Assembly (NCBI RefSeq): GCF_001612635.1
Contig: NZ_BDAV01000021.1
Location: 1 to 64,000, forward strand
Reading direction: 5' to 3'
Origin: Nocardia africana NBRC 100379
GTDB taxonomy: Bacteria > Actinomycetota > Actinomycetes > Mycobacteriales > Mycobacteriaceae
DNA: 64,000 nucleotides
In this document: positions 28,170 to 37,012 of the stretch, piece after piece
How the letters are laid out: each line of letters opens with the position of its first letter
Position numbering within the stretch: the stretch's first letter is position 1
Made by a program: the position numbers and the translations under genes
The notes under the pieces: model-generated
The model's input: only the letters and a program-made list of their open reading frames with translations
The model's database searches: none
What the model was told of the DNA's origin: nothing

Positions 28170-29222
28170 ATGACCTTTGACTCGACAGCGAAGGCGAACG
28201 ACCCCGGTGCGGGCGCGGCGATCCGGCCCTCCGCGACCGACCGGATCCGCTCCTGGACGGCGCTGGTACTGGCCGCCGCACCCACCGCGGCGATCCTCAC
28301 GGTGCTGCTGTACGGGCTCGGTCTGGCGATGGGCTTCGGCACCCTCGGCATCCTCGCCATCGCGTGGCTGGCGGTGTGTGCTCTCGCCGCGGTGGTGTGC
28401 TACCTGGGCGCCGAGCGGCGGTGGTTGTCGGCACGTTTCGGGGTGCGCGCGCCGACCTCCGCCGAGCGTCCCGCGCTGACGACGGCGTGGGAGCGGGTGG
28501 CCCGGCGGTCCGGCATCGCCTCCTCCGCGCATTCGCTGTGGATCCGGGAGAGCGAGCGTGAACTGCTGCTGCCCCGGCGGATGATCGCGGTCCCCGCCGC
28601 CGTGCTCGGTGCGCCCCCACGGCAACTCGAAGCGGTGCTGGCGCGTGAACTCGGCTATCGGTCCGAGGGCCGAGTGGCGGTGTGCCAGTTCGTCTTCCGA
28701 TATTTCAACCTGCCGCTGGTGTGGCTGGAGCGGGTGTTGCTCTCGGGCCCGGCCGCGCTCGGAGCATGGCTGACGCGGCGGATGGCGCCACCGGCGGCGA
28801 GGATCTTCGGTATCGGCTGGAGTGCGGTCAGCCGGGTGCTGGTCGCCTGCCCGGTGATCGCGGCCACCACCGTCATCGTGGGACTTCCGGCCGCGCTGCT
28901 GCTGCGCATCGCTCCGGAGGTGGCGGCATGCGCACTCGTGCCGGTCGTGCGCCGCATCGACTACCGGGCCGACCGCGCCGCCGTCGACCTGGGTTACGGC
29001 ACGGACCTCGGTGTGGCACTGCGGGAACGGCGGGCGGAATCCGACGACGCGGCGGCGCTGTACGCACTCTCGGTGTCGGCCTACGCGCCGCGGACCGCGG
29101 TGGACGAGCGCGTTCGCCACATCCGCGACCGCATGGACGAGCGGGTGCGCATCGCCGGTTACTCGGGGCCGGTGCTTCCGGAAAGTGGTGCGGCACAGAG
29201 ATTTCCGGGCTCCGATCGGTGA
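28170..29222 (+). CDS. M48-peptidase-like membrane protein with degenerate zinc motif
   Basis: A 350-residue protein with two N-terminal transmembrane segments and another hydrophobic pair around residues 200-260, a layout like actinobacterial HtpX/M48-type proteins. The region after PPRQLEAVL should give HExxH but reads ARELGYRSEGR, so both metal-binding His residues are replaced (Arg, Tyr). It is therefore probably not a protease, or I mis-assign the family. The C-terminal part (RIDYRADRAAVDLGYG) resembles the DxxA third-ligand region with D in place of E. The ATG at 28170 begins the membrane domain; there is no clear ribosome site. It is divergent from the permease. Confidence 0.6.
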   Translation: MTFDSTAKANDPGAGAAIRPSATDRIRSWTALVLAAAPTAAILTVLLYGLGLAMGFGTLGILAIAWLAVCALAAVVCYLGAERRWLSARFGVRAPTSAERPALTTAWERVARRSGIASSAHSLWIRESERELLLPRRMIAVPAAVLGAPPRQLEAVLARELGYRSEGRVAVCQFVFRYFNLPLVWLERVLLSGPAALGAWLTRRMAPPAARIFGIGWSAVSRVLVACPVIAATTVIVGLPAALLLRIAPEVAACALVPVVRRIDYRADRAAVDLGYGTDLGVALRERRAESDDAAALYALSVSAYAPRTAVDERVRHIRDRMDERVRIAGYSGPVLPESGAAQRFPGSDR

Positions 29223-29298
29223 GATGGCGGACCGGCCGGTGAGATCTTCGCCGGGCGGCGAGGCCCTGGCTGTGGAGCCGATGCAGGGATCGACCGGT

Positions 29299-29835
29299 TC
29301 AGCAGTCCTCGAATGCGGCTTTGACATATCCCGAGGACTGATACAGGTACTGGTAGGCCCACCGCGCGACACCGATGTGCGGATGCGCGTCGACGAGGAG
29401 AATCTCACCGCCCCAGCACCGGCCGAGTACATACCGCGCGCGGGAGATGTGCGGAGTGAAGGTCACCACGATCACGCGCCGCCAGTTCTCCCGGGCGGCG
29501 CGGGCGGCCAGTTCGCGTCCCTCGCCGCGCGTGGTGCGCGGTTCCGGGTCGAAGCAGCTCACGCGGAAGCTGTAGCCGCCGTGACAGATTCGATTGATCA
29601 GCGGGGAGTGGTCGTAGGGATCGGAGAACACGACCTGCGGTGCGTAACCGTCGTGGGCCAAGCGCAGCGCCAGCTCCTCGCGGCCGTCGTGGGCGCCGCC
29701 GAGGACCAGGATGGCATCGGCCGCGCGCGGGGCGTCGGTCCGCGGGCGCACGTACACCGGCCAGAGCGCCGCCACCGCGACGGCGAGCACGAGCACCACC
29801 CCCACCGCACCGCGCACCCACCATCGTTTTCGCAC
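29299..29835 (-). CDS. YdcF/SanA-like (DUF218) membrane-anchored protein
   Basis: A 178-residue protein with an N-terminal transmembrane anchor (VRGAVGVVLVLAVAVAALWPVYV) and then a DUF218 domain: ADAILVLGGAHDGREELALRLAHDGYAPQVVFSD, followed by RVIVVTFTPHISRARYVLGRC. Family members are linked to cell-envelope integrity or vancomycin resistance in other bacteria. The domain probably faces the outside. Start GTG 29835 is chosen for the anchor; the ribosome site is weak. It is divergent from udgA. Confidence 0.78.
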   Translation of the reverse strand: MRKRWWVRGAVGVVLVLAVAVAALWPVYVRPRTDAPRAADAILVLGGAHDGREELALRLAHDGYAPQVVFSDPYDHSPLINRICHGGYSFRVSCFDPEPRTTRGEGRELAARAARENWRRVIVVTFTPHISRARYVLGRCWGGEILLVDAHPHIGVARWAYQYLYQSSGYVKAAFEDC

Positions 29836-29959
29836 CCTGCGATGGTAGGTGGTCGGCGAATGCGCTGATCGGCGCCGGTTTCTCCCTGTACACCCACTGT
29901 TGCCTGCGCCCTCGCCTCGTGGACGCGGACCGGCCATACCCGCCGCGTATCAATCGACT

Positions 29960-31282
29960 ATGCGTCTGACGGTATTCGGGACGGGATATCTGGGAGCCAC
30001 CCATGCCGCCTGCATGGCCGAGCTCGGTCACGAGGTGCTGGGGGTGGATATCGACCCCGGCAAGGTGGCCAAATTGTCCGACGGCGTCGTGCCGTTCTAC
30101 GAACCCGGTCTGGAGGCGGTGCTGCGCCGCAACCTCGATGCCGGGCGACTGCGCTTCACCACCTCCTACGAGGAGGCGGCCGCACACGCCGACGCCCATT
30201 TCCTCGGTGTCGGCACCCCGCAGAAGAAGGGCGAATACGGCGCGGACCTGAAATATGTGCATGCCGTGGCCGATTCGCTGGCGCCGCTGCTGGAGCGGCC
30301 GTCGGTGCTGATCGGCAAGTCGACGGTGCCCGTCGGCACGGCCGCGGAACTGGGCCGGCGGATGCGCGCCCGGGCCCGCACCGACGTCGAGGTCGCCTGG
30401 AATCCGGAATTCCTCCGGGAGGGGTTCGCGGTGCGCGACACCCTGCGGCCCGACCGGCTGGTCCTCGGCGTCGACGCCGAACGCGAGCGCGCCGAATGGG
30501 TGCGTGCGCAGGTGCGCGAGATCTACGCCGACCTGATCGCGGCGCAGGTGCCGTTCCTGCTCACCGACCTGGCCACCGCGGAACTGGTCAAGGTGTCGGC
30601 CAACGCGTTTCTGGCCACGAAGATCTCGTTCATCAACGCCGTCTCCGAGGTCTGCGAGGCGACCGGCGCCGATGTCACGATGCTGGCCGACGCGCTGGGC
30701 CACGACGCCCGTATCGGCCGGCGTTTCCTCAACGCCGGGCTCGGCTTCGGCGGCGGCTGCCTGCCCAAGGACATTCGCGCGTTCATGGCCCGCGCGGGGG
30801 AGCTCGGCGCCGATCACGCGGTCGCGTTCCTGCGTGAGGTCGACAACATCAATATGCGCCGGCGCACCAAGGTGGTCGATATGGCCGCCAAGGCGTGCGG
30901 CGGTTCGCTGCTGGGCGCCAACGTGGCGGTGCTGGGTGCGGCCTTCAAACCGGAATCCGACGATGTGCGCGATTCGCCCGCGCTGAACGTGGCCGGAATG
31001 ATCCAGCTGCACGGCGCCGTGGTCACGGTCTACGACCCGAAAGCGCTGGAGAATTCCCGCCGCGTCTTCCCCACCCTGAACTACGCGACCTCGGTGGCGG
31101 AGGCGTGTGATCGAGCGGATGTGGTGCTGGTTCTCACGGAATGGGACGAGTTCACCGCACTCTCGCCGCGTGACCTCGAGCCGGTGGTGCGCGGGCGTTC
31201 CATCATCGACGGACGCAATTGTCTCGAGCGCGCCGAGTGGACCGCCGCGGGATGGGTGTACGCGGGACTCGGCACGTCGTAG
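29960..31282 (+). CDS. udgA: UDP-glucose 6-dehydrogenase
   Basis: A 440-residue enzyme oxidising UDP-glucose to UDP-glucuronate with two NAD+. The N-terminal fold has GTGYLGATHAACMAELGHEV, substrate contacts include EFLREGFAV and the catalytic loop GFGGGCLPKD (Cys nucleophile), and the C-terminal UDP-binding domain carries AFKPESDDVRDSPALNV. It matches mycobacterial UdgA (Rv0322), which lies next to dcd there as well. It should supply glucuronate for cell-envelope polysaccharides. ATG 29960 has no ribosome site and may be leaderless. Confidence 0.92.
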   Translation: MRLTVFGTGYLGATHAACMAELGHEVLGVDIDPGKVAKLSDGVVPFYEPGLEAVLRRNLDAGRLRFTTSYEEAAAHADAHFLGVGTPQKKGEYGADLKYVHAVADSLAPLLERPSVLIGKSTVPVGTAAELGRRMRARARTDVEVAWNPEFLREGFAVRDTLRPDRLVLGVDAERERAEWVRAQVREIYADLIAAQVPFLLTDLATAELVKVSANAFLATKISFINAVSEVCEATGADVTMLADALGHDARIGRRFLNAGLGFGGGCLPKDIRAFMARAGELGADHAVAFLREVDNINMRRRTKVVDMAAKACGGSLLGANVAVLGAAFKPESDDVRDSPALNVAGMIQLHGAVVTVYDPKALENSRRVFPTLNYATSVAEACDRADVVLVLTEWDEFTALSPRDLEPVVRGRSIIDGRNCLERAEWTAAGWVYAGLGTS

Positions 31283-31436
31283 GGTGGCGGGAGCCAGGTA
31301 GAGTGGCGGCGCCCTGCGGCATGCGCATCGGGCCCGCTCACGTCGGCCTGGGGACGCTCGTACGGCCCAGCGCAGGCCGTCGGGGGCGGCGGCCGGGGCA
31401 TACCGGTCGTGAAGCGTGAAACGAGATGGGCGGCAG

Positions 31437-32825
31437 ATGAGTTCGGTACTGGGAGTTTCGGTGGGGGCCGGCGCCATTCGCGTCGCGATCCCACATCCCG
31501 GTAACTCCGCCGAACGCTTCGTCTCCACCGCCTTCGACGTGCAGGCGATGCCTGTCACCGAACAGCAGGCCATGGACGAAGTGGCCGCCGAAACCGTCGG
31601 CGCCGTCTTCGGTTCCGCGCCCGGGATCGCCGCGACCGCGCTGGCCTATCGCAACGAACAGCATGCGCGCACGCTGCGCGGCGCCCTCGCGCGCCGTCAG
31701 CTCACCAACTACGAACTCGTGCCCGAGGTCGCGGCGGCGCGGGAATTCCTGCGCGCCACCGGTGAACTGCAGGGTTACCGCACGGTCGCGCTCTACGACC
31801 TCGGCAGTTCCGGGCTCTCGGTCAGCGTGATCGACGTCGAATCCGGAAAGGTGAGCCACAGCGAGCGCACCAGCGACATCAGCGGCGACTATCTGGATTC
31901 GCTGATCCGCGAACAGCAGATCGCCTCCGGCCGCATCGAACATCCGCCTACCGCACAGGGTTTGGCGGCCCTGGACGGCGTGTGCCGGCAGGCCAAGGAA
32001 CAGCTGTCGAGCACCACGGCGGTCGCGGTTCCGTCCGAGCACGGCCTGGTGTTGTTGTCGCAGGAGAACTTCGAAGCGCTGATCATGCTCGCCGTCGAAT
32101 CCTCGGCCCGCATGACCCGCGATGTAATGATGCGCTCCGAGCAGGCCGTGCAGGCGGTTTTCGTGATCGGTGGCTGTGCCCGGATCCCGCTGATCGCGCG
32201 CATTCTGGAGCGGTGGATGGGCATGCCGGTGCTGGTGCCCGCCGATCCGGAGACCGTGATCGTGCGCGGCGCGGCACTGCTCGCTCGCCCGGCCCAGGTC
32301 GCCGCACCCGCGCCGGTTCCGCAGGCGCCCGGGCCCGGATCCGCCGATGACACCGTGCAATTGGCGCCGGTGTGGTTGTCCGAGGACGCGTTGCGACGCG
32401 CCCGCAAACGGAACAAGGCGCGCGGCAAGAACGCACTGGGCGGCAAGGTCGGTGCCGTCGGCGCCGGTCGGCGCCGGGAGTTGAGCGTGGCCGGGGTGGC
32501 GGTCGGTGCGCTGGTCGTGGTCGCCGCGCTCGGGATCGGGCTCGGCTGGGGCCGATCGGTTCTCCGCGGTGATTCCCAGAGCAACACCTCCGCCTCGAGT
32601 TCGGTGCCCGCCGCGCCGCCCAGCGCCTCCGCGGGCCCCTCGGTCGCGCCGACCACCGATGCCACCAATGCCTCGGTGGCCGCACCCGCGCCGAACTGGC
32701 AGGCGCCGACCACCACGACCACGGCCCCGCCGCCGGGCCCGCCGACCATCGTCGTCCCGGGCCTGCCGCCGATCGTCGTGCCGACCATTCCGCCACTGCT
32801 GCCACCGTTCCCGCCGCGGCAGTAG
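31437..32825 (+). CDS. Hsp70-like ATPase-domain protein with membrane anchor
   Basis: A 462-residue protein. Residues 1-~285 resemble the actin/Hsp70 nucleotide-binding fold (LGVSVGAGAIRVAI phosphate-1 loop, YDLGSSGLSVSVIDV phosphate-2, VFVIGGCARIPLIA adenosine motif). A basic stretch then leads to one transmembrane helix (~355-375), and the end is an external Pro/Thr/Ala-rich tail. No peptide-binding domain is present. Such proteins are envelope-associated in mycolata and of unknown role. It is a distant relative of the Hsp70-like proteins at 57735 and 61433. Start ATG 31437 is chosen over GTG 31416 because the motif follows directly. Confidence 0.75.
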   Translation: MSSVLGVSVGAGAIRVAIPHPGNSAERFVSTAFDVQAMPVTEQQAMDEVAAETVGAVFGSAPGIAATALAYRNEQHARTLRGALARRQLTNYELVPEVAAAREFLRATGELQGYRTVALYDLGSSGLSVSVIDVESGKVSHSERTSDISGDYLDSLIREQQIASGRIEHPPTAQGLAALDGVCRQAKEQLSSTTAVAVPSEHGLVLLSQENFEALIMLAVESSARMTRDVMMRSEQAVQAVFVIGGCARIPLIARILERWMGMPVLVPADPETVIVRGAALLARPAQVAAPAPVPQAPGPGSADDTVQLAPVWLSEDALRRARKRNKARGKNALGGKVGAVGAGRRRELSVAGVAVGALVVVAALGIGLGWGRSVLRGDSQSNTSASSSVPAAPPSASAGPSVAPTTDATNASVAAPAPNWQAPTTTTTAPPPGPPTIVVPGLPPIVVPTIPPLLPPFPPRQ

Positions 32826-32887
32826 GCCGTGTCGCCGACGGGATTAGCCTGTTCATCACCTGTCGGCAGGTCCGAGGAGTGTGCGAG

Positions 32888-33376
32888 ATGCCCCCAGTTC
32901 AGGTCGCGGTCTGCGGGCCGCGCGACTGCACGGATGCCGAGGCCGACACCGCGCGGGAGGTCGGCCGGCTACTGGCTCGGGCCGGGGCGGTCGTGTTGTG
33001 CGGCGGCGGAACCGGGGTGATGGCGGCGGTCGCCGAGGGCGCGTCGGCCGAAGGCGGCCTGGTGATCGGCATACGGCCGGACACCGACCGAGCGGATGTA
33101 TGTGAGGCACTCTCCGCCGTCGTGTTCACGAATATGGGAGAAGCGCGCAACGCGATTCTGGTCTCGTCGGCGGATGCCGTGATCGTGGTGGGCGGCTCCT
33201 GGGGAACGCTGTCGGAGCTGGCGCTCGCCAATCGCCGCGGGGGCGTGCCGGTGGTGTCGATCGGCGGATGGCAGATCCTCGATGCCGAGGGCCGAGCGGT
33301 CGAGGGAAGTCACCGGGCGGCGAATGCGGCCGACGCGGTCGCCTTCGCCGTGGCCGGTGCTCGCCCCGGCGTCTGA
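32888..33376 (+). CDS. LOG-like Rossmann protein (TIGR00725 type)
   Basis: A 162-residue protein with PRDCTDAEADTAREVGRLLARAGAVVLCGGGTGVMAAVAEGA, VVVGGSWGTLSEL and a closing Rossmann pattern, typical of the LOG/TIGR00725 nucleotide-binding family. The PGGxGTxxE motif of true LOG phosphoribohydrolases is changed to GGSWGTLSE, so cytokinin-type activity is doubtful. Start ATG 32888 follows GAGGAG by eight bases. It ends 8 bp before the truncated Rpn copy on the other strand. Confidence 0.8.
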   Translation: MPPVQVAVCGPRDCTDAEADTAREVGRLLARAGAVVLCGGGTGVMAAVAEGASAEGGLVIGIRPDTDRADVCEALSAVVFTNMGEARNAILVSSADAVIVVGGSWGTLSELALANRRGGVPVVSIGGWQILDAEGRAVEGSHRAANAADAVAFAVAGARPGV

Positions 33377-33384
33377 CGCCCGGC

Positions 33385-33735
33385 TCAGGCGAAGATTTCG
33401 TCCAGTGTGGTCGCGGTGAGGATGCGAGCTGTCCAGGTGCGTACTTGCTCTGGGGTGCCCGCGTGGACGGTCTCGATGATGTGGGTGGGCAGTGAGTCGA
33501 ATTTGACCGTGAGCAGTTCGATCAGTGCTTCGGCGCGTCCGCGTGCCTTCCCGCGTGCCTCCCCGCGGGCTTCTCCTTCGGCGCGGAGCCGTTCGGCGGT
33601 CGTCACGATTGCCTCCTTGGCTGGCGGTCCGAGCTGATCGACCAAGGGGAGCAGATCAGCTTCCGAGGTGTCGCTGACGGTCATCACGTAGGCGATGACG
33701 GCCTGGAACTGCGCCTTCCCCTCGGGGCCGAACGA
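33385..33735 (-). pseudogene. Truncated tandem copy of the Rpn-family nuclease
   Basis: About 115 codons that match the C-terminal third of the intact gene at 33775, from GPEGKAQFQAVIAYVMTV through the EARG repeats to the identical ending TLDEIFA. The N-terminal two-thirds, with the nuclease core, is missing. Sequence identity is high but not complete, so the duplication is not brand new. A 100-residue product could start at ATG/GTG near 33687, but there is no ribosome site. Confidence 0.75.
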
Positions 33736-33774
33736 TGTAGATCCGGACCCGGAGCGCCCCGCGAGGAGACCGGC

Positions 33775-34776
33775 TCAGGCGAAGATTTCGTCCAGAGTGG
33801 TCGCGGTGAGGATGCGAGCTGTCCAGGTGCGTACTTGCTCTGGGGTGCCCGCGTGGACGGTCTCGATGATGTGAGTGGGCAGCGGGCGGAATTTGAGGGT
33901 GAGCAGTTCGATCAGTGCTTCGGCGCGGCCGCGTGCCTCCCCGCGAGCTTCGCCGCGAGCTTCGCCGCGAGCTTCGCCCTCTGCGCGGAGTCGTTCTGCT
34001 GTGGTCACGATTATCTCCTTCGCTGGTGGTCCGAGTTGATCGATCACGGGCACCAGATCGGCTTCGGCGGTGTCGCCGACTGTCATCACGTACGTCATCG
34101 CGGCCTGGAACTCAACTTTTCCGTCCGGGCCGGACAGTAGCGCGTGCAGATCGTCGATCAGGAAAATTATATCGGTACCGACGCCTGTCTCTCGTGGCGC
34201 GATCTTGTGCAGCGTGAGCATCACTCTGGTCGCGGGTGTGAGGTCGCGAGCCAGAAGTGCCGGCAGGTCGAGGGCAGCGACGTCGTCCAACAAGAATCGC
34301 AGCTGCGGTACATAAGGTTGCAACGCTTCCCGGGTGGATGGCTCGAGGTGGACGAGTTCGGCGACTTCTGTCGGAGCGTTCCAGCGGCGGCCGCTGTGGT
34401 TGTTGTGCACGACCAGGGGAATGACGACGGGCAAAGTGCGCTCCTCGGGCCGATGATTCCGGTGCTGGTTCCAAATGTTGACGACGTATTCCAAGATGCG
34501 GAGAGCCATGAAATGGTCACTGCGGCTTTGATGTTCGATCAGCAGGTAGATGTAGGCGGTACGGCCGTCGAGGCGAGTGCGGTAGAGCAGGTCGCTGTAG
34601 CGGGAGCGCAGGTCTGCGGAGACGAAGCTGCCGGACTGCAAACGTAGTGTGTCCCAGTCGATCCGGTCGACAATGGCCGCCGGAAGCGCTGCGCGGAGTT
34701 CGCACGCGGCATCGGCGGGGCGGCTCAGTACGCGCCGGAAGTAGGCGTCGTGCGGATTCGACGGGTCGGCGGGCAT
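33775..34776 (-). CDS. Rpn-family recombination-promoting nuclease / YhgA-like transposase
   Basis: A 333-residue PD-(D/E)XK-type protein. The N-terminal NPHDAYFRRVLSRPADA and the core RYSDLLYRTRLDGRTAYIYLLIEHQSR hold the expected Asp, Glu and Gln of the nuclease site (DLLY, LIEHQS). The C terminus has a variable number of EARG repeats followed by RAEALIELLTLKFRPLP, as in this family. Rpn proteins enhance RecA-independent recombination and are often mobile or defence-linked. Next to it lies a truncated copy of its 3' end. ATG 34776 has GAGG too far upstream; the start is uncertain. Confidence 0.8.
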   Translation of the reverse strand: MPADPSNPHDAYFRRVLSRPADAACELRAALPAAIVDRIDWDTLRLQSGSFVSADLRSRYSDLLYRTRLDGRTAYIYLLIEHQSRSDHFMALRILEYVVNIWNQHRNHRPEERTLPVVIPLVVHNNHSGRRWNAPTEVAELVHLEPSTREALQPYVPQLRFLLDDVAALDLPALLARDLTPATRVMLTLHKIAPRETGVGTDIIFLIDDLHALLSGPDGKVEFQAAMTYVMTVGDTAEADLVPVIDQLGPPAKEIIVTTAERLRAEGEARGEARGEARGEARGRAEALIELLTLKFRPLPTHIIETVHAGTPEQVRTWTARILTATTLDEIFA

Positions 34777-34904
34777 GGACGCGAAGCTACCTCGAGGCTA
34801 CGACAGCCGGAGGGGGTTCCTTTGTAGACCATGCGCCCAATTGGCGTAACACGCCGAGCGCCGAAACAAGTTGTACAAGAACGACATTAAGAAACACGCC
34901 GGTT

Positions 34905-35090
34905 GGCGATGCTCAAGTCCTCGACCGTTTTCCGGAAGCCTTCACGGCATTGCGCGACTGGCAGGCTCAGGGAGCGATCACCATTGCCGAAACCGTCAGC
35001 AAGGGACTGGAATCCGCGCCGAGCGCATTGCGCGCCGTCTTCGAGGGCCGCAATCTCGGCAAGCAACTGGTCGAGGTCGCAGAGTCCTGA
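34905..35090 (+). pseudogene. C-terminal remnant of an NADP-dependent oxidoreductase
   Basis: About 61 residues (RFPEAFTALRDWQAQGAITIAE ... APSALRAVFEGRNLGKQLVEV) read as the last part of an enoyl/prostaglandin-reductase-like MDR enzyme. The Rossmann domain and the entire N-terminal half are absent upstream. The frame is open further left but does not match the family. It is a broken gene in an accessory patch. Confidence 0.6.
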
Positions 35091-35112
35091 CACATGCTGC
35101 GCGCAAAAACGC

Positions 35113-35319
35113 TCAGGCTCGGTCGAACGCGCCGCTTCTCGCCCCGCCGACGAAGGCATTCCATTCGCCGGGGGTGAAGATCAATGCGGGGCCGGTGGGG
35201 TTCTTGCTGTCGCGGACGCCGACCATGTCGTGGTCGAGGAAGGCGACCTCGACGCATTCCTTGGTTCCCGTGCTGCGAGTGCTCTTGAACCAACGCGCTC
35301 CCGATAGGTCAACCTTCAC
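35113..35319 (-). CDS. DUF397 small protein
   Basis: A 68-residue soluble protein with the DUF397 pattern (GARWFKSTRST ... ECVEVAFLDHDMVGVRDSKNPTGPALIFTPGEWNAFVGGAR). GTG 35319 follows AGGAG by eight bases and overlaps the stop of the upstream regulator gene by four bases (GTGA), so translation is coupled. DUF397 genes commonly sit with XRE regulators carrying a DUF5753 domain and modulate them; the mechanism is unclear. Confidence 0.88.
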   Translation of the reverse strand: MKVDLSGARWFKSTRSTGTKECVEVAFLDHDMVGVRDSKNPTGPALIFTPGEWNAFVGGARSGAFDRA

Positions 35320-36194
35320 CCTGCATACTCCTCTGCAATCTTCAGAACGAGAGCCCGGCTCTCGGTGACGTCCAGCGCTACACGCAGGATGTCCACGCTC
35401 GCCCCACGATACAACTTGACCTCTTCCGGAGCCTCCAAATAAAGGTCGCCTGCGAAGCCTTCGACATACACCACGGGCGGTTCTGTCAGGTACGCCGTGG
35501 GGTGCGGTGGAAACTCCAGCATCACGAACGAGCCGACGAACAGACCTCGATACGTGCCGGCCGAGGACGGGACGACTCGCATCGAAACATTGGGCAACTG
35601 TGCGACATCGGCGAGATGGCATAGCTGGTCCGACATCAAGCTGCGACTGCCGGTTTCGCGACGCAAGGCCGACTCGTCTAGAAGGATTTCCATTGTCAGC
35701 GGATTGTCGGTACTCGTCAAACGCGTCTGGCGCTGCGTTGCGATCGCGACGGCGCGCTCCACATCCTCCCTCGGCATGTTCGGGTACTCGGACCAGATCA
35801 ATTCTCGTCGGTATTCGGCGGTGTGAAGCAGGCCCGGGATGAAGGTGGTCTGGTAGCTCATGATGCGGTGTGCGGCATCTTCGAGTCCGACATACAAGCC
35901 GAAGGACTTCGGCAACGCGTCACTGAACGCATGCCACCAGCCTTTCGCTTTGCATTCTTCCGCAAGTGTCAGCAAGACGTTGGAGAGATCCGCTGTGGCG
36001 TTGTAGATCTCGCACAGTCGGCGGATGAACAGCGGGTTGAGTTTGACCGGTAAGCCGTTCTCCATCCTCCAGAACGTTTGCTTGCTCACGCCGATCTCAT
36101 TGCGGGCGTTCTCTGCTGACACCCCGGCCGCGGCGCGCAGCTCGCGGAGCTGCCGGGCCAGCAAGCGGCGGGGAAGTGTGGAGCCAGTTGCCAT
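35316..36194 (-). CDS. XRE-family regulator with DUF5753 domain
   Basis: A 292-residue protein. Residues 8-70 form an XRE helix-turn-helix (LARQLRELRAAAGVSAENARNEIGVSKQTFWRMENG). The C-terminal ~180 residues match DUF5753 (FIPGLLHTAEYRRELI ... LPNVSMRVVPSSAGTYRGLFVGSFVMLEF). Such regulators act with the coupled DUF397 gene in developmental or antibiotic-control circuits of actinomycetes. It starts 325 bp from the divergent small-gene operon, and five TGGAAC-type repeats lie in that interval, likely operators. Confidence 0.88.
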   Translation of the reverse strand: MATGSTLPRRLLARQLRELRAAAGVSAENARNEIGVSKQTFWRMENGLPVKLNPLFIRRLCEIYNATADLSNVLLTLAEECKAKGWWHAFSDALPKSFGLYVGLEDAAHRIMSYQTTFIPGLLHTAEYRRELIWSEYPNMPREDVERAVAIATQRQTRLTSTDNPLTMEILLDESALRRETGSRSLMSDQLCHLADVAQLPNVSMRVVPSSAGTYRGLFVGSFVMLEFPPHPTAYLTEPPVVYVEGFAGDLYLEAPEEVKLYRGASVDILRVALDVTESRALVLKIAEEYAG

Positions 36195-36235
36195 CTTGGC
36201 TACTCCGAAGGGTCGGTAACGACTTGGGGACGTTT

Positions 36236-36342
36236 TGGAACCTCGGCGCCCACTCTGGAACCTGTGGGCCGATTTTGGAACCCGATCGAGATGCTCATCC
36301 TGGAACTTGCCCGATGAACTAGCTGAATCCTAATCCGGAACG
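36236..36342. repeat. Phased TGGAAC repeats in a divergent promoter
   Basis: TGGAACC occurs at 36236-36242, 36256-36262 and 36276-36282, exactly 20 bp apart, then TGGAACT at 36301-36307 and CGGAAC at 36336 (part of GGAACGTTCC, a palindrome). The 20-bp phase is about two helical turns. They lie between the XRE regulator (35316-36194) and the gene at 36520, so they are probably operator sites. The rest of the 36195-36519 gap holds no gene. Confidence 0.6.
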
Positions 36343-36519
36343 TTCCACAACCGGAGCCGAAGTGGTGCACTGGTTTTCAGCGTTCGACAGGCGACGGGCG
36401 ACTTCACCCGGATGGGCATCTACGCGCTCCGACGCTCGTCCAAGCCCTCTGAACGTCAGGACCTTTGTGTCACAGCCTGTCTGAGGCCCACGGCGACAAG
36501 ATTTGGAAATGAGGTAGCG

Positions 36520-37011
36520 ATGCAACCTGTGCTCAGAGACGTTCCCGCGGGCGGCGGGGGCGCCCCGGAGGCTTGGGCGATGATCTACCGGCGTGCGTTC
36601 GGGTTGGATGCCCAGGTGCAACCAGGCTCGGGACGACTGTTCGTACGTGCGGGAAAGACCGTGTCCGCCTTCACGATGCCCAGCACCCTGGGGCAGCAGG
36701 TGCGGGGGCGGCTGGTCGGTATGACCGGGTCGGCCGGGCCGATCGTCGGTCATCCGCGTTCGATGCGGTGGACCTTTCTCACGCTTCCCGCCGATGCCGA
36801 TCTGACGGATCCGTTGCTGCACGCCGAGATGTTTCGGCACTACGTCGACATCGCCGGTGTGAATGCCGAGATCGCGCTGCCCTCTCCGGGATTTCTGCAG
36901 TCGGATGTGTACCGATTGTGGACCGACGCTCCCGTCGGCGATTACCGCCCGCTGGCGGGCGACGTACTCGCGGCCGTTCGGGAATGCGTTGCCGCACAGG
37001 GGATGCGGTGA
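36520..37011 (+). CDS. Unknown protein, partner of divergent XRE regulator
   Basis: A 163-residue soluble protein that I cannot assign. It contains WAMIYRRAFGL near the N terminus, then a strand-rich part (VSAFTMPSTLGQQVRGRL) and a RWTFLTLPAD segment, then a helical C terminus. A second protein at 46313 shares the order WxMxYRxxxG ... RWxFLxxPD ... so both belong to one family, each divergent from an XRE regulator. The ATG follows GAGG by five bases. It heads a tightly packed rightward operon to 37787. Confidence 0.65.
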   Translation: MQPVLRDVPAGGGGAPEAWAMIYRRAFGLDAQVQPGSGRLFVRAGKTVSAFTMPSTLGQQVRGRLVGMTGSAGPIVGHPRSMRWTFLTLPADADLTDPLLHAEMFRHYVDIAGVNAEIALPSPGFLQSDVYRLWTDAPVGDYRPLAGDVLAAVRECVAAQGMR

Positions 37012-37012
37012 C

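Noticed and set aside
29405..31573. 722-codon minus-strand frame opposite udgA
   Set aside because: udgA on the plus strand has all catalytic motifs; the minus frame is His/Arg/Gln-rich shadow sequence.
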